A model generated the notes under the pieces. That model was not told the DNA's origin and made no database searches. It was given only the letters and a program-made list of their open reading frames with translations. DNA of 64,000 nt from Bacillota bacterium (lineage in GTDB: Bacteria > Bacillota > Sulfobacillia > JACIYH01): positions 307,525 through 371,524 of the forward strand of contig JASEFA010000002.1 in NCBI GenBank assembly GCA_030019365.1, written 5' to 3'. Below are positions 35,250-43,969 of the stretch, in pieces. Numbering within the stretch: position 1 is the first letter of the stretch; each line of letters starts with the position of its first letter. Made by a program: the position numbers and the translations under genes.

Positions 35250-36083
35250 TCAGGTAAGGCGGAAAAGGCGGCGGGCGTTCTCGGTGGTCAGGGCGGCGAG
35301 CCTGTCGGGGGGTACCCCCCTGGCCTGCGCCACCGCCTCCGCCACCCTGGCCACAAAGGCCGGCTCGTTGCGCTTCCCTCGCCAGGGTTCTGGGGCCAGG
35401 TAGGGACAGTCTGTCTCCACCAGAATGCGGTCGAGGGGGACGACGCGGAGCACCCGGCGGAGACCGTGGGCGTTGGCAAAGGTGACCGGCCCGGCAAACC
35501 CGAGGTGAAACCCCATGTTCAGCGCCCGGCGGGCCGCTTCCTCATCACCGGAAAAGCAGTGCAGCACGCCCCCCACCTCGCCCGCCTTCTCCCGGCGCAG
35601 GATCTCCATCATGTCGGGGTAAGCATCCCGGCAGTGCAGGATGAGGCGCAGGCCCAGCTCCCGGGCGAGGCCGATGTGACCGGCGAAGGCCTCCTGCTGG
35701 ACGTCGGCCGGGCTCAACATGCGGTAGTAGTCCAGCCCGGTCTCGCCGATGGCCACTACCCGCGGCCCCTGCGCCAGGCGTCGGATCTCCTTCGCAACCC
35801 CAGCCCATTGATTCGCGTCGTGGGGGTGGATGCCCACCGCCGCCCACACCCGCTCCTGGCGGGCCGCCAGATCGCAGGCCCGCCGGCTGGAGGCCAGGTC
35901 GGCGCCAGGGTTCACCACGGCCACCAGCCCGGCCCGCCACGCCCTCTCCATCACCTGGGCCCGGTCCCGGTCAAACTGGGGGAAGTCCAGGTGCGCATGA
36001 CTGTCAATCAGGTCCGTCTCACCCCACCCCCCACCGTACTCGCGTATGACCACGTGCTCTGCCGCCCGTCCGGCGCCGGCCAT
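35250..36083 (-). CDS. tatD: TatD-family metal-dependent DNase
   Basis: TIM-barrel hydrolase, about 277 aa. IDSHAHLDF, AAVGIHPHDANQW, AIGETGLDYYR, ILHCRDAYPDMMEIL, LHCFSG and ILVETDCPYLAPEP carry the His, Glu and Asp metal ligands of the family. The start is unclear (ATG 36083, or a later GTG near 36053). It lies 34 bases after metG, as yabD follows metS in Bacillus. Confidence 0.92.
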   Translation of the reverse strand: MAGAGRAAEHVVIREYGGGWGETDLIDSHAHLDFPQFDRDRAQVMERAWRAGLVAVVNPGADLASSRRACDLAARQERVWAAVGIHPHDANQWAGVAKEIRRLAQGPRVVAIGETGLDYYRMLSPADVQQEAFAGHIGLARELGLRLILHCRDAYPDMMEILRREKAGEVGGVLHCFSGDEEAARRALNMGFHLGFAGPVTFANAHGLRRVLRVVPLDRILVETDCPYLAPEPWRGKRNEPAFVARVAEAVAQARGVPPDRLAALTTENARRLFRLT

Positions 36084-36117
36084 CCCGCCTGACCCCAGGT
36101 GACGGGAGCGCGGCATC

Positions 36118-38112
36118 TCAGGTGACACGGGCCCCGGAGGGGATATCGCCGTCCGTGGTGACCAGCACCAGCCGCCCGCCCTTCTGGGCTGCCAGCAACA
36201 TGCCGTGGGACTCAATGCCCCGGATGCGGGCCGGCTGCAGGTTGGCGATCACCACCACCGACCGGCCCACCACGTCCTCGGGCCGGTAGTGCTCGGCGAT
36301 ACCCGCCACGATCTCGCGTTCCTCACCGCCCAGGTCGATCCGCAGCCTGAGCAGGCGGTCGGCCCCGGGGACCTTCTCGGCCCCCGCCACCCGCGCCACC
36401 CGCAGGTCGAGCCGCTTGAAGGCATCGATGGACACCGGGCCCTCCTCGCCCTCGCCCACCTCCGCGGTGGCCATACCCCGGTCCTCCTCGCCCTCACCCG
36501 CCTCCGCCTCCGGCGCACCTTTCCCGGGGCCCGCGGCGGCGGCCTCGCCCTCCGTGCCCACGGCGTGCGGACCCGCCACCACCGCACCGCCCAGCTCCCG
36601 GCGCGGGAAGAGGGGCTCGCCCACCTTCACGGGGGAGCCGGGAGGCAGCAGTCCCCAGCGGGTATCCTCCCACGACACTTCGGCGAAGGGCCGGGGGGCC
36701 CCCACGCTTTCCCACATGAGGGGAGCCGACCGCACCAGCACGGGCTTGAGCAACACGCTCAGGAGCCGTATTCCTTCCGCCATCCGATACAGTACCGTAT
36801 TCACCCGCTCATCGCCGGCCCGGCGCAGGGCCCAGGGGGCAGCCTCATCGATGTACTTGTTGAGGCGTCCCACCAGGCGCCAGACCTCGGCCAGGGCCGT
36901 GGAGATCTGCAGGTCCTCCATAGAGCGGGCGAAGCTCTCCACCACCTCGGCGGCCAGGGCGGGGATTTCGTCGTCCACCGGCTCCCGTCGGGCGGGTGCA
37001 GGCACCCTGCCGCCCGCGAACCGCTTCAGCATGTTCAGGCTCCGGTGCACCAGGTTACCCAGGTCGTTGGCCAGGTCGCTGTTGGTGCGCCGCACCAGGG
37101 CCTCCTCGCTGTAGTACCCGTCCGCACCGAAGGGGATCTCGCGCAGGAGGAAGTAGCGCACGGCGTCCAGGCCGTATCGCTCCACCAGCACCAGGGGATC
37201 CACCACGTTACCCCGGGTCTTGGACATCTTGCCCGACTCCAGCACCAGCCAGCCGTGCCCGAACACCCGCCTGGGCAGGGGCTCGCCCAGGGCCATCAAG
37301 ATGATGGGCCAGATGATGGTGTGGAACCGGAGGATCTCCTTGCCCACCAGATGCACGTCCGCCGGCCAGTAACGACGGTACCGTTCCCCGTCCGGGTATC
37401 CCAGCGCCGAGATGTAGTTGCAGAGGGCGTCGATCCACACGTACACCACGTGGCCCGGTGCGAACGGCACCGGGATGCCCCAGCGGAAGGAACTGCGCGA
37501 GACGCACAGGTCCTCCAGGCCCTGGTCGATGAAGCTCAGCATCTCCTGACGCCGTGAGGGGGGCTGGATGAACTCCGGGTTGCGCTCGATGTGCTCGCGC
37601 AACCGGTCCGCGTACGCCGACAACCGGAAGAAGTAGGCGTCCTCGCCCACCCGTTCCAGGGGCTTGTCGTGGTCCGGGCAGTGGTAGCCGGCGTCCTTGG
37701 CCTGGGTTTCGGTGTAGTACGCCTCGCAGCCGGTGCAGTACCAGCCCTCGTACCGCCCCAGGTAGATGTCGCCCTTCTGCCATAGCCGGGTGAAGATGTC
37801 GCCGATCACCTGCTGGTGACGCGGCTCAGTGGTGCGGATGAAGTCGTCGTACGTGATGTCCAGCACCCGCCAGAGGTCGCGGATGCCCGCCACTATGCCG
37901 TCCACGAACTCCAGGGGCTCCTTGCCGGCCGCGCGGGCCGCCTGCTCTATCTTCTGGCCGTGCTCGTCCGTACCGGTCAGGAACCAGGTGTCGTCACCCC
38001 GTAGGCGGTGGAACCTGGCCAGGGCATCGGCCGCCACCGTGGTGTACGCGTGGCCGATGTGGAGATTGGCACTGGGATAGTAGATGGGGGTGGTGATGTA
38101 TAACTTTCCCAT
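36118..38112 (-). CDS. metG: Methionyl-tRNA synthetase
   Basis: Charges tRNA-Met; 664 aa. The class I signature reads YYPSANLHIGHAYTT (HIGH), the zinc-binding insertion is CTGCEAYYTE with a later CPDHD, and the KMSKS loop is GKMSKTRGN. The anticodon-binding helices end near residue 500. An Ala/Glu/Gly-rich linker of about 60 residues leads to a C-terminal tRNA-binding OB domain (FKRLDLRVARVAGAEKVPGA). ATG 38112 has a GGGAGG site. Controlled by a T-box leader upstream. Confidence 0.96.
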   Translation of the reverse strand: MGKLYITTPIYYPSANLHIGHAYTTVAADALARFHRLRGDDTWFLTGTDEHGQKIEQAARAAGKEPLEFVDGIVAGIRDLWRVLDITYDDFIRTTEPRHQQVIGDIFTRLWQKGDIYLGRYEGWYCTGCEAYYTETQAKDAGYHCPDHDKPLERVGEDAYFFRLSAYADRLREHIERNPEFIQPPSRRQEMLSFIDQGLEDLCVSRSSFRWGIPVPFAPGHVVYVWIDALCNYISALGYPDGERYRRYWPADVHLVGKEILRFHTIIWPIILMALGEPLPRRVFGHGWLVLESGKMSKTRGNVVDPLVLVERYGLDAVRYFLLREIPFGADGYYSEEALVRRTNSDLANDLGNLVHRSLNMLKRFAGGRVPAPARREPVDDEIPALAAEVVESFARSMEDLQISTALAEVWRLVGRLNKYIDEAAPWALRRAGDERVNTVLYRMAEGIRLLSVLLKPVLVRSAPLMWESVGAPRPFAEVSWEDTRWGLLPPGSPVKVGEPLFPRRELGGAVVAGPHAVGTEGEAAAAGPGKGAPEAEAGEGEEDRGMATAEVGEGEEGPVSIDAFKRLDLRVARVAGAEKVPGADRLLRLRIDLGGEEREIVAGIAEHYRPEDVVGRSVVVIANLQPARIRGIESHGMLLAAQKGGRLVLVTTDGDIPSGARVT

Positions 38113-38156
38113 CGCAGACCCTCCCTTCTTTCGGCGTACGGGCGACCGCAGACAGC

Positions 38157-38515
38157 AAAATCCCCGCCCTTCAGGGGCGGGGATACCGCGGTACCACCCT
38201 GTTCACCCGGCACGTGCCTCCCGGGCCTCGGCAGGTGCGCCCCGAGCCACAACGGCCCCATGGCGCTTGCACCTGCCCCGCCCTGGGAGACCTGACAGCC
38301 CGGCTCACACACCCCGGCAGGATAACGGCCGCCGTCCGGCACAGCCTACTGGCACCCCGCCCCACGCTGACCTCCTGATGCGGCCGCCCCGGGCATGGGT
38401 CGTTCAGCCTGCGGCTCAGGGGCCATGTTCGAGCTGGATCACCGTGCCGGCTTGCACCTTCCCCGGCTCTCTGGGACGGCCCTCCAGCCGTACTCCCGCC
38501 CCCGCATCGCCTTTG
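38157..38515 (-). promoter_or_regulatory. T-box leader of metG, Met specifier
   Basis: On the minus strand the T-box consensus AGGGTGGTACCGCGG is exact (38186-38200). A terminator follows: stem ATCCCCGCCC/GGGCGGGGAT (38160-38184) and TTTT. Upstream, stem I shows the AGAGAG and GGTGCAAGCCGGC elements, and the specifier loop carries ATG (38424-38426) in GAACATGGCC. Uncharged tRNA-Met should favour the antiterminator and turn metG on. Confidence 0.93.
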
Positions 38516-38520
38516 CCAGT

Positions 38521-38549
38521 AATATATCCGTCAGGTCAACCCCTGTCAA
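38521..38549 (-). promoter_or_regulatory. Promoter of the metG T-box leader
   Basis: Minus-strand TTGACA (38544-38549), exactly 17 bases, TATATT (38521-38526). The T-box stem I begins just downstream. Confidence 0.85.
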
Positions 38550-38576
38550 CCAGCCTGTGCCCCATGCAGTCCCCGC

Positions 38577-41528
38577 TTAAGACAGCAACTCCAGCACCAG
38601 GGCGTTGGTTTCAGCCAGGAGGCCCGCGTCCTCAAGCGCCCGGCGGATGAGCTGGCGTGCCCGCACGAAATGGGTGACTTCCTCCACGGAGACAGTAGAC
38701 GCAACTTGCTCAGCCCGCTCGCCCGCTTCTACTAGCTTCTGGTGCAGGGCATCTCGGGCTTCGAACTCGGGGATGGGAGCGCTCACTGGCAGCTTGTCGA
38801 AGTGGCGTGCTCCCCACTGGCCTTTGACCTGCCGGCTGGCAATCCGCTCCCTCAGCACATCGCTGTTCAGAACGCTGCACAGGTACAGGCCCTCCGATCG
38901 ATCCTTGACGGCAGCCCAGTAGAGGCCGTGTTCCGCAATCCCCTGCGCATCTTCCAGGATAGCGGCAGCAGGCAAGGAGCCTGATGCGGCATACACAACT
39001 CTTACCACCGGGGATGGGAACTGAGATGACAGCTTGCCGTAATGGTCCAGGTGCTCGATGAGGGTGACCCCTCGTCTGCCGTATTTGACCCAGAAGGCTT
39101 CGGCATTGGCAAGCCAAGTCGCCAGGCGCAGGTAGCCCGTCCGGCGTGCAGCCTCCGCATCCAGCAGCCGACCCTGCACCCGATCCCACGGGATGACCGC
39201 CAGTAGCGGGCGCAAGAGCCGGAACGGTGCGACGGATTCCCCCAACCACAAGTGGTACAGGAACTCTGCTTCGACCGTACCGCCAAGTGGCGGCACATTG
39301 CTCCAGGGTTTCTTCTCGCGGCCGCTCCTGCGGCTCTCAATCCGCGGATAGGCAGGATCCTCGCCCAGCGGACCGGGAGAAGACTTTCTCACCACGACGA
39401 GGACCCGGGGATAGACGGTGGCACCGTTCTTGAACAGTCTCGCGTACTCGGACTGTTCGTCTCCCCTTTCGGTGGGCCAGGGCGCTTCGCTCACAGCCAG
39501 ATGCGATTCTGCCTCCTCAGGAGTTGCGTCCTTCCGCGGGAGCGCACCGGTGTACCTCTTGACAGTCGCGGGCACCCCGGTCGTTCCCCTGGTAACGCTG
39601 CCGAAAAGGACGCAAGACGGGATCTCGAAGAGAGGCCGGACCTTCTCATCGAAGGCCCAGGCTTCGGTGAACCGGAACCTCATCAGTGCCCCGAACTGGC
39701 CGGACCGTAAGCGGGCATACTGTCGGGCATTCATCGCTCCGTACGGCATGATGAAGGCAAGGGTACCGCCTTCGCGAAGGTACAGGTCCGCACACCTGAC
39801 GAAGAAGTAGGAAGACAGGTCCTGATGGGTGGCCACCTTGCCGCCCACCCATATGTTGTAGTTGTGACACGCCAGGCGAAACCGTTCCTGGATGCGATCG
39901 GACATGAACCGGTATGATAGCCAGGGCGGGTTTCCCACCAGCACGTCCGAGCGCTCGCCCTTGCTAGACAGCCATATGGGCCGACTGAGGTTTCGCGCGT
40001 AGTAACCCCATATGTCGTCCCTGCCTGTCTCCAGGAGTTGCCGCAACTGCCTGTAGGTCTCGCACACACCACTCAGAACTCGCTCGTCGTCCATCCCCTT
40101 GCGGGTCAACCACGCCCTCACCGGCTGGTCATCGCAAGCCTTCGCGGCAAGGTCGATCATGACATCCACCAGTTCGTCGTAAAGCACCGGATTCTCCGCG
40201 ATGGCGGCGGGAAAGTAGAGTTCGCCCCCATTCACGGGGATCGACACGTCCTGGCCGAAGATCCTGCCGTAGATGCCGCCTCCCCACTGGAGGGAGTCGC
40301 CGAGGTAAACGGGGATCGTCAGCGCGGGGTGCTCACGCAGCCGTTCCTGGCCTATCGCCAGCAGATAGGTCACGCGGGCGATCTGAACCGCAAGAGGGTG
40401 TATGTCAATCCCCCGTACTTGTCTGCAACAAAGGGAAAGAGCAGTTGGCCGGTCCAACCCGGCGTGCTCTGTGGCGGCAATAAACTTGCGAACTGCGTGG
40501 AAGAGGAACGTACCCGACCCGCAAGCTGGGTCCAGAACCCTCTGGTTGAGGGGGTCAGTGATGGCATGGTCGCAGATCCACGCAGCCAGCCAGTCGGGCG
40601 TATAGTACTCCCCCAGGTCGTGGCGCTGTTCAGGATCGACCAGTGACTCGTACAGGCCTTTCAAGATGTCGTGGCGCATTTCCTCGAGGCGTATGCGCAG
40701 CACCTCGCGCGCAATGCGTCTGACCACCTCGGCGCCCGACGATGCCAGGAGGACCCAACTGAAAAAGTCGTGCTCCACCACACCGAAGATGCGCACGTCG
40801 CGAAAGAACCGGCCGGACAGCAACTGTTCCGGCTCAGACAGGCCGCCGCCCAGGACCCGAGTGGCCACAGCTTTAGCCACTATGCTCAGGTACGTGTGCT
40901 GGAAAAACAAATCGTCGGCGTCGACGCGCGATCCGTAGACCATCTCGAGCAACTTGGCCCACAGTTGCCGTCTGAGTAGGGAACTCGAGCGGCTACCGAC
41001 CTCCTGCCAAAGGCCTGAAAGCTCTTGCTTGGCTACCTGCCAGGCGAGGCTTCCCTTGCCGAGCACCTGCCGGACCGTTTCCGGTTCCGCAGGCAACGTG
41101 GACCGCGCGGCCAGGGATGCATCCAGCCACGCCAGAAACTGCCTGGGGTCGTCTCGGGAGAGAACGAACTCTTGCAGGAGTCTCAGGTTCCCGTGTTTTA
41201 GGGAGTACGAGCGGTAAAGGGCACCGTCGGTGGTGATGCCTATGTACCTTTCCGGGCTCTTGTCTTCCAGTTCTGCGAGGTATCGCCCAAGCTTTTCTTC
41301 GGCGTCCTTGTTTTCACGTCTAAGGTCGGACTTGATCTCCATGGCTGTTCGTCCGGTCAAAGCATCGATCCGACCGCGTATCCGGGGAAGGGGGTCTTCC
41401 AGCCTGACGTCGGAATCGTTCAGCCCGAGGAAGTTTACGACAAGCTCCCTGATCAGTGCCCGGACCGTCTCGTGACCGGGGCGCTGAGCAAGGGTGGTGG
41501 CTATCTGCCTGAGCCGGTCCTCCGACAT
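38577..41528 (-). CDS. Type IIG-like restriction enzyme/N6-adenine methyltransferase fusion
   Basis: A single chain of 983 aa. The N-terminal 120 residues contain a PD-(D/E)xK nuclease motif (GRIDALTGRTAMEIKSDL: Asp, then Glu-x-Lys). A helical linker follows, then an HsdM-like methyltransferase with DLGEYYTPDWLAAWI, SAM motif I VLDPACGSGTFLFHAV (about 340) and catalytic motif IV LVGNPPWLSYRF (about 525). The last 250 residues probably form the target recognition part (VKGQWGARHFDKLPVSAP). Its codon use looks visibly less G+C-biased than its neighbours, suggesting transfer. ATG 41528 is preferred. Confidence 0.85.
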   Translation of the reverse strand: MSEDRLRQIATTLAQRPGHETVRALIRELVVNFLGLNDSDVRLEDPLPRIRGRIDALTGRTAMEIKSDLRRENKDAEEKLGRYLAELEDKSPERYIGITTDGALYRSYSLKHGNLRLLQEFVLSRDDPRQFLAWLDASLAARSTLPAEPETVRQVLGKGSLAWQVAKQELSGLWQEVGSRSSSLLRRQLWAKLLEMVYGSRVDADDLFFQHTYLSIVAKAVATRVLGGGLSEPEQLLSGRFFRDVRIFGVVEHDFFSWVLLASSGAEVVRRIAREVLRIRLEEMRHDILKGLYESLVDPEQRHDLGEYYTPDWLAAWICDHAITDPLNQRVLDPACGSGTFLFHAVRKFIAATEHAGLDRPTALSLCCRQVRGIDIHPLAVQIARVTYLLAIGQERLREHPALTIPVYLGDSLQWGGGIYGRIFGQDVSIPVNGGELYFPAAIAENPVLYDELVDVMIDLAAKACDDQPVRAWLTRKGMDDERVLSGVCETYRQLRQLLETGRDDIWGYYARNLSRPIWLSSKGERSDVLVGNPPWLSYRFMSDRIQERFRLACHNYNIWVGGKVATHQDLSSYFFVRCADLYLREGGTLAFIMPYGAMNARQYARLRSGQFGALMRFRFTEAWAFDEKVRPLFEIPSCVLFGSVTRGTTGVPATVKRYTGALPRKDATPEEAESHLAVSEAPWPTERGDEQSEYARLFKNGATVYPRVLVVVRKSSPGPLGEDPAYPRIESRRSGREKKPWSNVPPLGGTVEAEFLYHLWLGESVAPFRLLRPLLAVIPWDRVQGRLLDAEAARRTGYLRLATWLANAEAFWVKYGRRGVTLIEHLDHYGKLSSQFPSPVVRVVYAASGSLPAAAILEDAQGIAEHGLYWAAVKDRSEGLYLCSVLNSDVLRERIASRQVKGQWGARHFDKLPVSAPIPEFEARDALHQKLVEAGERAEQVASTVSVEEVTHFVRARQLIRRALEDAGLLAETNALVLELLS

Positions 41529-41555
41529 GACTCCCAGTGTCCCCACCCCTGACAG

Positions 41556-41585
41556 ATTCTAACGTGTCCAGTTACCGGGGTGCAA
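41556..41585 (-). promoter_or_regulatory. Promoter of the type IIG gene
   Basis: Minus-strand TTGCAC (41580-41585), 18-base spacer, TAGAAT (41556-41561), 27 bases before the preferred ATG. Confidence 0.6.
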
Positions 41586-41702
41586 CAAAGTGCGGACCCT
41601 GTCGGGCGGTCCCGGCAGCGGGGCCCGGGGCTCCCTTGGCCGCGCAACCGTGCCCGTGGCACAGGAAGACAGGGGCACGCGCACCCGCCCGAACACACGC
41701 CG

Positions 41703-41711
41703 ATTATACCA
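41703..41711 (-). promoter_or_regulatory. Extended -10 promoter between herA-like and type IIG genes
   Basis: Minus-strand TGGTATAAT: TATAAT with the TGn extension. It reads toward the type IIG gene, 175 bases away, and would give a longer leader. Confidence 0.5.
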
Positions 41712-41788
41712 AAAAGGCAGAAACCGGATCTGCTGGGCATCAGATGATGTCGCAGCCGCACACCCGCGCCGTCCCCACAGAACCCAGG

Positions 41789-43645
41789 CTACGCGGGATG
41801 GCCGGGGGCGCGGTAGGTGGCGCCGAAAGGGGTCTGGGCCCTGTGGAGCCGGCCCTCATTGGCGAGGCGATCCAGCCAGTCCACCACCTCTTTGGGGCCC
41901 AGGTCCTCGCCCAGCCTCTCGCGCAGCCTGGGCAGGAGGTGCACCAGGTTGGCGGTGGAGATGGGGAGGAGGTCGGCCACCGCCTCCCATGCCTTCTCCT
42001 GCCATGCCGTCTGGCGCTGCCGCAGTTCCTCCCAGGGATCGCGGGCGTGGGGGGCGGCACTCCAGGCCGCCCGGATGCGCACGGGGATGGTGCGCCCGAT
42101 GGCGGCGGCGGAGACGAAGGTGTCGCCAGTGGGGAGGTAAGGCAGGCGGCGGACCTCGTCCGCGGTCATATCGGTCTCTTCCTTGATCACTTCCAGGTCG
42201 CTGGCCCGCACGGTGCGGAAGACGAACTTGGTGTTGAGCTGGGCGGTGACGGTCTCGTCCAGGAGGGCGGGGCGCTGGGTGGCCAGTACCAGGAATACCC
42301 CGTACTTGCGGCCCTCCTGGGCGATCTCGCGGAGAAGGCGCTTGGCGGGCGCCTCCAGCCCGCGGGGGGCGAAGTTGTGGGCCTCGTCGGTGACCACCAC
42401 GAAGGGCGGGAAGAAGGAAGACTGCTCCCCCCGCTGCAGGGCATCCCGGTAAGAACGGCGCCGGCGGTACAGGTTCCCCAGCAGGTAGGCGGCAAAGACC
42501 TCCAGCAACCAGATGGGCCCCTGGATGACCGCCACCTTCCCCGCCAGCAGCAACTGCTCCACCGGCCGGATGTCGGCGCCAAACAGGCCGGCGTGCTCCA
42601 GGCGGCGCAGGCGCCACTGAATGCCTCGCACCGAGGCCAGGGGCAGGCTGCCGAACTCGCCCAGCAACTCCAGGAGGCGGGCGTGGCGCTGCTTTTCCTG
42701 GGCCGGCAGGGAGGGATCCTGGCCGCGCCGATCCAGCCCCGCCTTCCCCTCTTCGAGGGCCGTCGCCAGGTCCGCCACCCGGTTGGCGAAGGAAGTGTAG
42801 GAATCCATGCGCCGGTGCAGCAGTTCCACGGCATTGGCCATGGGCTCGGTGAGGGGGGTCACCGCCCCCAGGAGGTTGATCAGGTCGTACGTCCCCAGTT
42901 CGGTGAAGTCCACCCCCACCTCCTGGCCGATGAGCAGGGTGCGGAACTGCCCCTCGAAACCCCGTGCCCCTCCCGGCGGTAGCCCCGGCGCGGGCTGGGA
43001 GAAATCCATCTCGAAGTGGGGGTCCAGGACCACGGCGGGCAGGTCCAGGCGCATAAGTTCCTCCAGGATCACGCGTACGGCGAAGGACTTCCCCGACCCC
43101 GACCCTCCGAAGATGCCCAGGTGGGGATACTGCTGCCAGGAAGCGGGGCCGATCAGGAAGGGCACCCCGTCCTGGGGACGGACCTCATCGCCCCGCACCG
43201 TGCACACGAGATCCTGCAAGTCGTCGTCCAGCTCGGGCACCATTTCCTCGGTGCTCTTGATCACGCCCAGCACCAGCCCCCGGGCGGGAGACGCCCGCAC
43301 CAGCCGGTGCCGCACCTCGGCGAAGGTGGCCGGGCGGGCGGTGATCCCCACCCGCACCGGGAACGGCGCCTCCTCCAGCAGCCGCACGCGGGCCAGGTGG
43401 ACTTCCTCCTGCTGCACGTCGTACCCCATCAGCTGTAGGGCCTGCAGGACCTGGCGGTCGGGGGCCCCCTGGTCCGTGGTCAGCGGGAAAAACCGGTTAT
43501 GGGAGCGGGTCTCCACCACCTGGGCCTGGGGATTGCCCAGCAACTCGTCCTCCAGCACCACCATCTCGCTCACCCGCAGGGGCCGCTCCCCCGATACCAC
43601 CCACACTTCATGCGGGGTGGTGGCACCCACCACCTGAAAGCGCAC
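41789..43645 (-). CDS. herA: HerA-type DNA translocase ATPase
   Basis: Hexameric FtsK/HerA-family motor, 618 aa. An N-terminal beta-barrel (HAS) region of about 150 residues precedes the ATPase core. The Walker A is IFGGSGSGKSFAVRV (about 190), the Walker B is FVVVTDEAHNFAPRG (about 440), a sensor segment reads VLATQRPALLDETV, and the Arg-finger area is TKFVFRTVRAS. GTG 43645 has an ideal GGGGGGAG site. HerA works with the nuclease NurA in DNA end resection or defence; a NurA gene lies 1.6 kb upstream on the same strand. Confidence 0.88.
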   Translation of the reverse strand: MRFQVVGATTPHEVWVVSGERPLRVSEMVVLEDELLGNPQAQVVETRSHNRFFPLTTDQGAPDRQVLQALQLMGYDVQQEEVHLARVRLLEEAPFPVRVGITARPATFAEVRHRLVRASPARGLVLGVIKSTEEMVPELDDDLQDLVCTVRGDEVRPQDGVPFLIGPASWQQYPHLGIFGGSGSGKSFAVRVILEELMRLDLPAVVLDPHFEMDFSQPAPGLPPGGARGFEGQFRTLLIGQEVGVDFTELGTYDLINLLGAVTPLTEPMANAVELLHRRMDSYTSFANRVADLATALEEGKAGLDRRGQDPSLPAQEKQRHARLLELLGEFGSLPLASVRGIQWRLRRLEHAGLFGADIRPVEQLLLAGKVAVIQGPIWLLEVFAAYLLGNLYRRRRSYRDALQRGEQSSFFPPFVVVTDEAHNFAPRGLEAPAKRLLREIAQEGRKYGVFLVLATQRPALLDETVTAQLNTKFVFRTVRASDLEVIKEETDMTADEVRRLPYLPTGDTFVSAAAIGRTIPVRIRAAWSAAPHARDPWEELRQRQTAWQEKAWEAVADLLPISTANLVHLLPRLRERLGEDLGPKEVVDWLDRLANEGRLHRAQTPFGATYRAPGHPA

Positions 43646-43727
43646 TGCTTCTCCCCCCCACCTCGGCACCGGCCACGCGCAGGCCCAGGTCGAAGGCCCT
43701 CTGCGTTCACGTCCCTGCACCACAACC

Positions 43728-43961
43728 TCATCGTGACCAGAGCATGCCCCGGATCTCGAGAATAGTCCGCCACCCAGATAAAAGCGCCCTCGGCGGCCGG
43801 GGGCAGGCCTGGCAGGGCCTGACCTCCAGGTCATTGAGGTAGATGAGGCCGGTCTCGGCCCCCGCTGCGCGGGCACCTTCCAGGGTCCGCCTTACCAGCG
43901 TGTCCGTATTCATCCCCTTGCGGGGACTTGCCACCATCCCCACCACCAGCACGCCGCCCAC
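43728..43961 (-). pseudogene. Truncated NADPH-dependent FMN reductase-like flavoprotein
   Basis: Residues 4-50 (VLVVGMVASPRKGMNTDTLV, then AGAETGLIYLNDLEVRPCQA) match the start of flavodoxin-like iron-sulfur flavoproteins, including the FMN phosphate loop SPRKGMNTD. Homologues continue from the Cys region for another 100 or more residues; here the frame turns into unrelated sequence after CQACP and stops. Its start overlaps nothing but lies 9 bases beyond the ADP-ribosylglycohydrolase stop. Probably a deletion remnant. Confidence 0.65.
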
Positions 43962-43969
43962 CCCTTTGG

